DNA from: an uncultured Atopobium sp. | Lineage (GTDB): Bacteria > Actinomycetota > Coriobacteriia > Coriobacteriales > Atopobiaceae | Direction: 5' to 3' | Assembly: GCA_947252455.1 (NCBI GenBank) | Contig: CAMXVQ010000020.1 | Coordinates: forward strand, 1 to 15,957 | Length of the DNA: 15,957 nt | Shown here: positions 6,790-13,791 of the stretch, one piece after another | How positions within the stretch are numbered: the stretch's first letter is position 1 | Layout: every line of letters starts with the position of its first letter | Made by a program: the position numbers and the translations under genes | The notes under the pieces: generated by a model | What the model was told of the DNA's origin: nothing | Database searches by the model: none | The model's input: the letters and a program-made list of their open reading frames with translations, nothing else

Positions 6790-7788
6790 ATGCGGAACAA
6801 CAGCAACGCGTCGGCTTTTGATTTAAAAGAGACGCAAATCGCAATTAAGAGTCTTAAAGATTATTTTGAAAGAGAATTAGGCAATTCGCTTAATCTTGCG
6901 CGTGTATCAGCGCCACTCTTTGTTCGTCCGCAAACAGGACTTAATGACAATCTTAACGGCGTAGAAAAAGCAGTGAGTTTTTCTATTCGTCATCACCATT
7001 TAGACTGCGAAATTGTGCAATCGCTTGCAAAATGGAAACGCTGGGCGCTCAAGCGTTACAATTTTGGAGTGTATGAAGGTCTTTATGCAGATATGAATGC
7101 TATACGTCCTGATGAAGAGCTTGATGAGCTTCATTCTGCCTACGTTGATCAATGGGACTGGGAAAAGATCATTAAAAAATCTGACCGATCAACCGATTAT
7201 TTGAAAGCGTGTGTGCGCGAAATTTTTGAGGTTTTCAAACGCACAGAAACCTATATTAACAGCGTATATCCCTATATTCTTTCAAAAAAGTTGCCCGATG
7301 AAATCACGTTTGTAACTACGCAAGAAATGGAAGACGAAATGCCGGCGTTGTCTCCGCGTGAACGTGAGCGCGAATATGCTCGTAAATACAAAGCTATTTT
7401 TATTATCGGCATCGGAGGAGCGCTTAAATCGGGTAAGCCACATGATCTTCGCAGTCCCGACTATGATGATTGGTCGATGAATGGAGACATTATTTTTTGG
7501 GATCCCACGCGCAATGATTCTATTGAACTTTCAAGCATGGGTGTGCGCGTAGATGAGGATGCACTTAACAAGCAGCTTGCTATATGCAACGCTGAAGATA
7601 GATTAAAGTTGCCGTTCCATCAGGCACTCATGAATAGAGAGCTTCCCTACACCATCGGTGGAGGAATTGGACAATCACGCCTGTGTATGTATTTCCTTGA
7701 AAAACACCATATCGGCGAGGTTCAATGCAGCGTTTGGGATGAAGCGGATATTCAAAAGTTTGCACATGAGAATCTAACCATCCTATAG
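6790..7788 (+). CDS. asnA: Aspartate-ammonia ligase (asparagine synthetase A)
   Basis: Makes asparagine from aspartate, ammonia and ATP (giving AMP and PPi). It is a class II aminoacyl-tRNA-synthetase-like homodimer in the cytoplasm. Seen in 332 aa (E. coli AsnA is 330): SAPLFVRPQTGLNDNLNGVEK at about 40-60, KWKRWALKRYNF at about 81-92, IIGIGGALKSGKPHDLRSPD at about 205-224 followed by YDDWSMNGDI, and the ATP-site glycine run IGGGIGQSRLCMYFLEK at about 289-305. All signature blocks are intact. The start at 6790 matches the family's usual beginning and has a good Shine-Dalgarno. It is monocistronic: divergent from the [4Fe-4S] gene and closed by a terminator at 7810-7848. No asnC regulator is adjacent. 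AsnA uses free ammonia, which fits an ammonia-rich anaerobic habitat (inference). Confidence 0.98.
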   Translation: MRNNSNASAFDLKETQIAIKSLKDYFERELGNSLNLARVSAPLFVRPQTGLNDNLNGVEKAVSFSIRHHHLDCEIVQSLAKWKRWALKRYNFGVYEGLYADMNAIRPDEELDELHSAYVDQWDWEKIIKKSDRSTDYLKACVREIFEVFKRTETYINSVYPYILSKKLPDEITFVTTQEMEDEMPALSPREREREYARKYKAIFIIGIGGALKSGKPHDLRSPDYDDWSMNGDIIFWDPTRNDSIELSSMGVRVDEDALNKQLAICNAEDRLKLPFHQALMNRELPYTIGGGIGQSRLCMYFLEKHHIGEVQCSVWDEADIQKFAHENLTIL

Positions 7789-7809
7789 CTTGTAGGTTTC
7801 AAAACGAAT

Positions 7810-7848
7810 AAAGCTCATGCTGTGCACATGCACAACATGAGCTTTTTT
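7810..7848 (+). terminator. Intrinsic terminator of asnA
   Basis: AAAGCTCATG (7810-7819) pairs with CATGAGCTTT (7836-7845). Inside it TGTGCA (7821-7826) pairs with TGCACA (7829-7834) after one C/A mismatch. A run of six T (7843-7848) follows, 22 nt after the asnA stop. On the minus strand the T-run is interrupted, so any action on the opposite gene would be weaker. Confidence 0.9.
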
Positions 7849-7934
7849 ATACCTGAAAGACTTATGCAGTCAGCATTTTAGTGCTTAAAACAGGTAAAAC
7901 GTTAAAACGCTCAAAATGTGAAACGAGGTGTCCA

Positions 7935-8369
7935 CTACGATTGAATGCGCGTTCTGCAATACGGGCAAACTTTCCAGTCGGCATTAAGCGGACGATGACA
8001 AGTAGGACATACGTTTCTGACTTGCGTATTGCAAAGTGGACATACCACAAAATCGCGATCAATAGGAGCTCCACATTTAGGGCAAATGCCGTAATGTGAA
8101 AGCTGGTGTTCGCGTAATGCTATATCTAAATCTTGTTCTTCCCTATCAATAAGATATGAGCTAGGACGCAAGATAACATACGTTAATAGTCCAACAATAG
8201 GTACAACCGCAACAAGGGACCATACCCACCACGGCTCGGCACCACGACGCTGAGCATCGCGTGTTACGTAAACAATTGACAATATGTAAACCATTACGAT
8301 GCACATTACAATTAAGTAAAGCACCATACGTACTTCAGGCGTAAGAATTTGATCGAGCAAATCTGACAT
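7935..8369 (-). CDS. Small membrane protein with C-terminal double zinc ribbon, function unknown
   Basis: 144 aa from ATG 8369. Seen: two hydrophobic segments, about 15-35 (MVLYLIVMCIVMVYILSIVYV) and 48-68 (VWSLVAVVPIVGLLTYVIL), joined by a basic loop with RDAQRRGAEPWWVW. Then comes a charged stretch and two zinc-ribbon half pairs, Cys96-x2-Cys99 with Cys110-x2-Cys113, and Cys121-x2-Cys124 with Cys135-x2-Cys138. The membrane part resembles the PLD-nuclease N-terminal type module found in cardiolipin-synthase-like proteins, but the catalytic HKD domains are absent. The start is set by AAAGGAG 9 nt upstream; a longer frame to 8402 has no such site. It follows folC by 80 nt on the same strand, so it may be read through from that operon or have its own promoter. 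Role unknown. Confidence 0.85.
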   Translation of the reverse strand: MSDLLDQILTPEVRMVLYLIVMCIVMVYILSIVYVTRDAQRRGAEPWWVWSLVAVVPIVGLLTYVILRPSSYLIDREEQDLDIALREHQLSHYGICPKCGAPIDRDFVVCPLCNTQVRNVCPTCHRPLNADWKVCPYCRTRIQS

Positions 8370-8378
8370 TGGCCTGTA

Positions 8379-8385
8379 CTCCTTT
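8379..8385 (-). promoter_or_regulatory. Ribosome binding site of zinc-ribbon membrane protein
   Basis: AAAGGAG on the minus strand, 9 nt before ATG 8369. It supports this start over the 11-codon-longer frame. Confidence 0.7.
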
Positions 8386-8411
8386 GTCGTAGGTATATGC
8401 AATACAACTTA

Positions 8412-8455
8412 GTATAGCGATATTACTTTGAGTAAACAGCGACTATTTGCTATAC
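8412..8455. repeat. Inverted repeat between folC and the zinc-ribbon gene
   Basis: GTATAGC (8412-8418) and GCTATAC (8449-8455) are perfect 7-bp inverted copies. Between them TTACT (8423-8427) and AGTAA (8431-8435) form a second small hairpin. The outer arm overlaps the folC stop codon. With no T-run it is at best a weak terminator or an mRNA-end structure. Confidence 0.35.
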
Positions 8456-9871
8456 ACAAGTTTTTCGTTGCATATAAGCCGCCACTTCTCCAGCAAGCGT
8501 AATAGAGCCACATGCAATAAAATCACGATCTAAAAGCGCATTCATTGCATCGTTAACACATGTGTACCATTGTGGCATATATTGCAGCTTTTTTGCAAAT
8601 ATTTCCGCTAATTTTTTAGCTTCTAGTGCGCGAGGCGATTTTGTTTGCGTACATATCACAAAAGGAAACGCACACGCAAGACGCTCAACAATGCCTGTAA
8701 CGTCTTTATCTGCTAATATGGCGCATAATAAAACAGGACGTTTTGCTCTATCAGGTAGTACCTGCTCCATATTAGCAAGAAAGGTATCAACAGATTGTGG
8801 ATTGTGACATGCGTCAATCAACGCAAGTGGTTTATTGCGCACAATTTGAAAACGACCTGGTGTAGGACATGTATACACTGCTTGTTGAAGGAGCTTTAGG
8901 TCAAGCGGACGTTTAAGAAACGACTCAGCCAAAAGAGTTGCACAAGCAATATTTGCCGCCTGATACACAGGTTTAGAAGCTCTTAGATGGGTATAGGTTT
9001 GTCGTGGTGAAGTAACGCTTAACTCCATAACATCATGCAGATTGCTAAGGTGTTTATCAACGCTAAAATGCGCATAGGTATAGCCATCACGGTGGCGAAT
9101 ATCTCCACTATTTATTTCGCCTGCTGCGTCTTGTTTGTGGTTGGCTTCAAGAAGTATAGGATCAACACCTGCTGTGCTACATTGTTTGAGAAAAACATCT
9201 TGAACCGTTGAAGGTGCAGCGGTTCCCACACCTAATACACACAAGCGAGAAGGCTTAATGATGGCTGCTTTTTCGGCAGCAATTTTTTCGAGCGTGTCGC
9301 CCAAAATTTTCATATGGTCAAGCCCAATACCGGTTATACCAACCGTTTGAATGGATGAAACTGCAGACGTAGCATCCCAACGGCCACCCATACCACATTC
9401 AAAAACAACAACGTCTACCCCAGCGCGCGCATATGCAAAACAAGCCGCAACAGTTAACAGATCAAATTCGGTAATACTGTAGAGCTCTAATCCATGGGCT
9501 TTACGCTGCGCATTTACACGTTGTGCCGCCTCAAAAGCATAAGAAAGTGAACAAGCAAAATCAGACTCTGAAATAGGCACTCCGTCTATTTCAATTCTAT
9601 CAGTATACGAAGTAAGACCAGGTGATGTGTATAATCCCGTGCACAAACCATGCGCTTTTAAAATTGACGCGGTATAACGAGCAGTAGATGTTTTTCCATT
9701 GGTGCCAGCTATTTGTATGCTCTTATAGGCATGATCGGGATTACCCAGCACACAGAGCATATCGCTTACCGACTCGAGCATAGGAACAATACCAAATCGT
9801 AAAGCTGAAGTAAGCTCTTGTAAAGCTTGTGTATACGATTTTGTGGCACATGAAAAAGGTGGAACGTACAT
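8450..9871 (-). CDS. folC: Folylpolyglutamate synthase / dihydrofolate synthase
   Basis: Adds glutamates to THF cofactors with ATP and, in bifunctional members, makes dihydrofolate from dihydropteroate. Mur-ligase fold, cytoplasmic. Seen in 473 aa: P-loop GTNGKTS at 56-62; YTSPGLTSYTDRI, the folate-side loop, at about 81-93; ECGMGGRWDATS at 158-169; GITGIGLDHMKILGDT at about 178-193; KAAIIKP with the probable carbamylated Lys201; and C-terminal domain motif LIDACHNP, where most relatives have DGAHNP or DAAHNP. Length is slightly above the usual 420-450. The start ATG 9871 lies 4 nt after the folD stop with only a weak Shine-Dalgarno, suggesting translational coupling. It is the last folate gene of the run. 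I cannot tell whether dihydrofolate synthase activity is retained; no folP or folK lies in the window. Confidence 0.95.
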   Translation of the reverse strand: MYVPPFSCATKSYTQALQELTSALRFGIVPMLESVSDMLCVLGNPDHAYKSIQIAGTNGKTSTARYTASILKAHGLCTGLYTSPGLTSYTDRIEIDGVPISESDFACSLSYAFEAAQRVNAQRKAHGLELYSITEFDLLTVAACFAYARAGVDVVVFECGMGGRWDATSAVSSIQTVGITGIGLDHMKILGDTLEKIAAEKAAIIKPSRLCVLGVGTAAPSTVQDVFLKQCSTAGVDPILLEANHKQDAAGEINSGDIRHRDGYTYAHFSVDKHLSNLHDVMELSVTSPRQTYTHLRASKPVYQAANIACATLLAESFLKRPLDLKLLQQAVYTCPTPGRFQIVRNKPLALIDACHNPQSVDTFLANMEQVLPDRAKRPVLLCAILADKDVTGIVERLACAFPFVICTQTKSPRALEAKKLAEIFAKKLQYMPQWYTCVNDAMNALLDRDFIACGSITLAGEVAAYMQRKTCV

Positions 9872-9875
9872 GGAA

Positions 9876-10739
9876 TCACGCTTTCAAAACTTGTTGTATC
9901 TCTGCAGCCTCAACCACATGCTGCATAAGAATAGTTGTGGTAATAGAGCCAATACCACCAGGTACCGGAGTTATAGCACAAACTTTTGGCTCAACATGCT
10001 CAAAATCAACATCACCCACAAGCTTTTGGGCAGACGCGTCCCAATTTATACCTACATCAATGAGCGTCTGATGCTCTAAAACCATATCGGACGTCACAAA
10101 ACGGGCATGACCAAGGGCGGCAATAATAATATCAGCTGCTTGCAGATGCTTGGTAAGATCTTTTGTTTTTGAGTGACACATCGTCACCGTTGCATTTCTA
10201 TGCTGTGCCAGCATAGAAACAGGACGACCAATAACTAACGAGCGACCAATAACGCACACATGTTTGCCGCAGATGTCAATACCATAATAATCAAGCAACG
10301 CCATACAAGCTTGCGCAGTACAAGGGGCAAAACCCACCTTTTGACCAGCAAAAACACCGTAGAGTGAGCCTTGTGTAATGCCGTCGACATCTTTTTGAGG
10401 CAAAAGCGTATTGCAAATTAAGCGCTCATCCAACGTCTTTGGCAAAGGACGAAACAGTAAACATCCATGAATCGAGGAATCCTCATTAATTTTTGTGATC
10501 TGCGCTATGAGCTGCTGCTGAGAAACATCCTCATCAAAGGCATATACCTTGAGCTTGCAGCCAAGCTTATCAGCGCGCTTTTGCGCCGCGCGCTCGTAGG
10601 AGAGCGCACCTGCGTCCTCGCCTACTCTTATAACAGCAAGTGTAGGCGTAATGTGCGCCTGCACAAGTTTATTAATCCTTGGAAGCAAATCTTCGCACAA
10701 AGAAGTTGCAACAGCAGCTCCTTTAAGAAGTTGAGCCAT
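9876..10739 (-). CDS. folD: Methylene-THF dehydrogenase (FolD family), predicted cyclohydrolase-deficient
   Basis: FolD normally interconverts 5,10-methylene-, 5,10-methenyl- and 10-formyl-THF using NAD(P). Seen in 287 aa: the N-terminal catalytic domain, with VGEDAGALSYERAAQKRADKL at 39-59, KDVDG (Asp119) at 116-120, and the Rossmann-fold part with CVIGRSLVIGRPVSMLA and ATVTMCHSKT, ending in the family signature TPVPGGIGSITTTIL. Odd: aligned without gaps to E. coli FolD, Tyr50 is kept (Tyr48) and Asp121 is kept (Asp119). However, the catalytic Lys54 is Ala52 (codon 10586-10584) and Gln98 is Phe96 (10454-10452, in CLLFRPLP). Those residues are needed for the cyclohydrolase step, so I infer a dehydrogenase-only enzyme working with the adjacent FchA. 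The start has AAAGGA overlapping the end of fchA, 6 nt between genes, which indicates coupling. Confidence 0.93.
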   Translation of the reverse strand: MAQLLKGAAVATSLCEDLLPRINKLVQAHITPTLAVIRVGEDAGALSYERAAQKRADKLGCKLKVYAFDEDVSQQQLIAQITKINEDSSIHGCLLFRPLPKTLDERLICNTLLPQKDVDGITQGSLYGVFAGQKVGFAPCTAQACMALLDYYGIDICGKHVCVIGRSLVIGRPVSMLAQHRNATVTMCHSKTKDLTKHLQAADIIIAALGHARFVTSDMVLEHQTLIDVGINWDASAQKLVGDVDFEHVEPKVCAITPVPGGIGSITTTILMQHVVEAAEIQQVLKA

Positions 10740-10745
10740 AGTATA

Positions 10746-11390
10746 CTATCCTTTCATATACCGACGAATACGTTCGGCGCATGCCTCGGCTTGTGCAACA
10801 AAATGGGTAAGCATATAACTACATCGAGTATCAACTGCCTGCGCTTCTTGTTTATCATGTAACAATCTGATGTTAACTAATACGTTATAACTGGCAGCTT
10901 CAAGTGCCGCGCGGCAAATAAGCGCTCCGCTTCCAACATCGGAAAGCAGCATAGGCGCACACATAGAGCTCATCTTGTCTAAAATATCAATGGCAGAACA
11001 AATTTGTTCCATCATAGCAAGGGGTGCTTTATACGCACCTTGTAATGCTTGTTGAAGCAAGTCCGAGCGTTGAGGGTTATCTTTAGGAATCTTATAAACG
11101 CTCATAAGATGAGCTAATCCTTTTGCGTCCTCGTCTACCAGCGATAACAGCGCAACTCGCACAGACGAAACCTCATCGAGAAGCTCGTTGAGTGCTTTTT
11201 CATGCGCCATAAACTGAGGTTTTGAAATCGTAAAATGTGCTGCCATTGAAGCAAGCGAAACACCTACTGCGCCCACAAGAGCTGCGGCACTACCGCCTCC
11301 TGGTGCCGAAGTCTTGGCAGCCAGTGCGGCGGTAAATTCGTCAAGAGAAGCTTGTGAGTCAAAGCGCAGACGCGAAGAGTTCGTTTGCAT
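10746..11390 (-). CDS. fchA: Methenyl-THF cyclohydrolase / formimino-THF cyclodeaminase family (FchA)
   Basis: Belongs to the cyclodeaminase (FTCD C-terminal domain) family. Stand-alone bacterial members include methenyl-THF cyclohydrolases (FchA), which interconvert 10-formyl-THF and 5,10-methenyl-THF, and formimino-THF cyclodeaminases of histidine or purine breakdown. Seen in 214 aa: the glycine-rich signature APGGGSAAALVGAVG at 29-43, a mostly helical remainder, and a helix with LVDEDAKGL near 82-90. The protein is all-alpha, without a formiminotransferase domain and without a signal. The start ATG 11390 has AAAGGA 4 nt upstream. Placed between fhs and a folD that seems to lack cyclohydrolase residues, and with no histidine-degradation gene in the window, methenyl-THF cyclohydrolase is the preferred role. 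A cyclodeaminase role is the alternative. Confidence 0.88.
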   Translation of the reverse strand: MQTNSSRLRFDSQASLDEFTAALAAKTSAPGGGSAAALVGAVGVSLASMAAHFTISKPQFMAHEKALNELLDEVSSVRVALLSLVDEDAKGLAHLMSVYKIPKDNPQRSDLLQQALQGAYKAPLAMMEQICSAIDILDKMSSMCAPMLLSDVGSGALICRAALEAASYNVLVNIRLLHDKQEAQAVDTRCSYMLTHFVAQAEACAERIRRYMKG

Positions 11391-11435
11391 AGGTTCCTTT
11401 ACACGTATAGGCTATAAGTTCTTAAAATACATCCG

Positions 11436-13124
11436 TTAAAAAATTCCAACAATTGTTCCATCGTCCAAGACATCAATCGCCTCAGCCGCAGGTACTTTCC
11501 CCAAACCTGGCATGGTTACAACTGAACCGCACATAATAACAACAAAGCCAGCACCAGCAGATACATGCAATTCGCGAACATGTAAATCATAGTCATTACT
11601 GCAATCCAACTTATGTGGGTCATCGCTTAAAGAATACTGCGTTTTAGCAATGCAAACACGCGCGGTATCTAAACCAAGCGCAGAAAGCTCACGAAGTTGC
11701 CTGCGACTTTTATCCGACCATACAACGCCACGAGCGTGGTACCACTTTGTAGCAATTTTTTCGACCTTAGTTTGAATAGAATCACTTGCATCATAGAGTT
11801 GTGGCGTCTTAGATTGTGACTCTGAAAGAGCACGCGTTACCGCACGAGCCAGTTCAAGGCCACCTTGAGAACCTTGTGCCCACACGTATGTAGGTACCGC
11901 GCACACACCAAGTTCTTGACACAGATCGCTTACAAGCTGAATTTCGTGTGGATCGTCGTTTGCAAAAGCATTAAGAGCTACAACGCAGGGTAAACCAGCT
12001 GTTTGCCGTATGTTTTGGATATGAATGCGAAGGTGCTCAAATCCTTGCTTAACTGCGTCAATATTGGGCTTGGAAACATCAGCTGCAGCAACACCGCCAT
12101 GATATTTTAATGCACGCATCGTTGCAGTTAACACAACACAATCGGGGTTTTTCTGTAATTGCGGGCAAACAATATCAATAAATTTTTCTGCACCTAAATC
12201 GGCACCAAAGCCAGCCTCAGTAATAACCACATCAGCACATTTGAGAGCGGTACGCGTTGCGATAACGGTATTAGCGCCATGTGCGATATTTGCAAACGGG
12301 CCTCCGTGAACAAATGCAGGAGTTCCTTCAAGAGTTTGAACTAGGTTTGGCTTTAATGCATCGCGTAGCAAAGCACACATAGCACCTACTGCATGAATGT
12401 CTTTTGCATAGACGGGCTTATTATCATAAGTGTAAGCAACCAACATAGCGCCTAAACGCTTTTTAAGATCGGCAATATCTGATGCAAGACACAACACCGC
12501 CATAACTTCTGACGCTGCGCAGATATCAAATCCATCTTCGCGAGGCACACCACTTGCGCAGCCGCCCAGACCATCGATGATATGTCTAAGCTGGCGATCG
12601 TTCATATCCATGCAACGCTTCCACACAATACGACGCGGATCAATGCCGAGCTTATTACCCTGCTTAACATGATTATCCAACAAAGCAGCACAAAGATTAT
12701 TGGCGCTTTCGATTGCATGAAAATCGCCCGTAAAGTGAAGATTGATATCTTCCATAGGACCAACTTGGGCATAGCCACCACCTGCAGCGCCGCCTTTAAT
12801 ACCAAAAACAGGTCCTAGGGAAGGCTCACGCAAACAGAGTGCAACTCGTGTATTTTGTTGCGCAAGGGCGTCTGCTAAACCAATAGAAATCGTCGTTTTG
12901 CCTTCGCCAAATGGAGTTGGATTAAGGGCACTTACCAGCACCAACTTAGAAGAGGATGCTGCATGTTTTTTGGCAAAATAGTCTGAAAACACATCAACTT
13001 TAGCTTTAAAATTACCATAATGCTCAAGTGAATCCATAGGAATATCTAATTTTTGAGCTATTTCCCCAATCGGTTGAAGATGTGCGGCTTGAGCAATTTC
13101 TATATCTGACAAAAATTGAGACAT
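11436..13124 (-). CDS. fhs: Formate-tetrahydrofolate ligase
   Basis: Joins formate to THF with ATP, producing 10-formyl-THF for purine synthesis, fMet-tRNA or reduction to methylene-THF. Cytoplasmic homotetramer in characterised members. Seen in 562 aa (family about 555-560): ATP-binding NPTPFGEGKTT at 68-78; REPSLGPVFGIKGGAAGGGY at about 99-118, followed by AQVGPMEDINLHFTGD; ITEAGFGADLGAEKFIDI in the middle; and a C-terminal block with MCGSVVTMPGLGKVPAAEAIDV. All recognised motifs are intact. The start ATG 13124 has AGAGGA 3-4 nt upstream, and the gap to the preceding cyclo-ligase gene is 11 nt. The 45-nt gap to fchA is the largest inside the run; I see no terminator there. Confidence 0.98.
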   Translation of the reverse strand: MSQFLSDIEIAQAAHLQPIGEIAQKLDIPMDSLEHYGNFKAKVDVFSDYFAKKHAASSSKLVLVSALNPTPFGEGKTTISIGLADALAQQNTRVALCLREPSLGPVFGIKGGAAGGGYAQVGPMEDINLHFTGDFHAIESANNLCAALLDNHVKQGNKLGIDPRRIVWKRCMDMNDRQLRHIIDGLGGCASGVPREDGFDICAASEVMAVLCLASDIADLKKRLGAMLVAYTYDNKPVYAKDIHAVGAMCALLRDALKPNLVQTLEGTPAFVHGGPFANIAHGANTVIATRTALKCADVVITEAGFGADLGAEKFIDIVCPQLQKNPDCVVLTATMRALKYHGGVAAADVSKPNIDAVKQGFEHLRIHIQNIRQTAGLPCVVALNAFANDDPHEIQLVSDLCQELGVCAVPTYVWAQGSQGGLELARAVTRALSESQSKTPQLYDASDSIQTKVEKIATKWYHARGVVWSDKSRRQLRELSALGLDTARVCIAKTQYSLSDDPHKLDCSNDYDLHVRELHVSAGAGFVVIMCGSVVTMPGLGKVPAAEAIDVLDDGTIVGIF

Positions 13125-13135
13125 AAATCCTCTTT

Positions 13136-13786
13136 CTACAAGCTACGCAGTCCATGTACCAACGTGATCGATGTATCATAGCTGCATTTTTCTGTTATAA
13201 CAACATCAACTGGTCTATCATGAGCTTCAACTATATGCTGTGCGCGAAGATCATCTACCAGCGTCTGAGTGCGGCACAATCCAACCGTAGTAACGCAAGG
13301 TACGTGCGAAATTTTTGCTAACGTACGATCGTAATATCCTGCACCGTATCCTAAACGATACCCAAACTTGTCAAAAACAAGGCCAGGTACAACTACAACC
13401 ATAGACTTATCACAAGTTGCAACTTGCGTTATATCAATCAAACTCGAAGACTCACATGATGGTTCAAGAATCCCAAAAGTACCTTCGCAAAGCGTTGATA
13501 AGTCTTGTACTCGATAAAAATCAAGGTTGTGGTAAGCCTTATTAACACGAGGCAGAATGAGCTGTTTTTGGTCTACAAGCACGCGAGAAGCAAGCGTATG
13601 CGTATTGATTTCTTCGGCGAATGAATAATACAAACACACGCTTTGAGCTTTACGGTAGATAGAGCTTTGAACAAAATTTGAAATAATCTTTGAATCGGAT
13701 TCACAGCGGCTTTGTGCACCAATGGCGCAGCGCACATCCTTATAATACATGCGCGCTTGCCGTTTTGCACATACGAATGACTCCAT
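13136..13786 (-). CDS. ygfA: 5-formyltetrahydrofolate cyclo-ligase
   Basis: Converts 5-formyl-THF (folinate) to 5,10-methenyl-THF with ATP, rescuing a side product that inhibits folate enzymes. Seen in 216 aa: an N-terminal basic helix with AKRQARMYYKDVR; VCLYYSFAEEINTHTL at about 50-65; LILPRV, then FGILEPS at about 104-110; and the family signature VVPGLVFDKFGYRLGYGAGY at about 132-151 followed by YDR, which binds ATP phosphate. Length is slightly above the usual 180-200 because of a C-terminal tail with little similarity I can recognise. The start ATG 13786 lies 5 nt after the valS stop, and its Shine-Dalgarno-like GGGATAG overlaps the valS end, indicating coupling. Same strand as fhs, 11 nt downstream. 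Confidence 0.95.
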   Translation of the reverse strand: MESFVCAKRQARMYYKDVRCAIGAQSRCESDSKIISNFVQSSIYRKAQSVCLYYSFAEEINTHTLASRVLVDQKQLILPRVNKAYHNLDFYRVQDLSTLCEGTFGILEPSCESSSLIDITQVATCDKSMVVVVPGLVFDKFGYRLGYGAGYYDRTLAKISHVPCVTTVGLCRTQTLVDDLRAQHIVEAHDRPVDVVITEKCSYDTSITLVHGLRSL

Positions 13787-13791
13787 AGATA

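Noticed and set aside
9876..10739. FolD as a decaying pseudogene because catalytic residues are absent
   Set aside because: The frame is full length, other signatures (KDVDG, GRSLVIGRP, TPVPGGIGS) are intact and translation signals are good. Loss of only the cyclohydrolase residues beside fchA fits specialisation better.
10467..10862. 131-codon plus-strand open frame
   Set aside because: It is antisense to folD and fchA, both with clear motifs, and shows no coding signature of its own.
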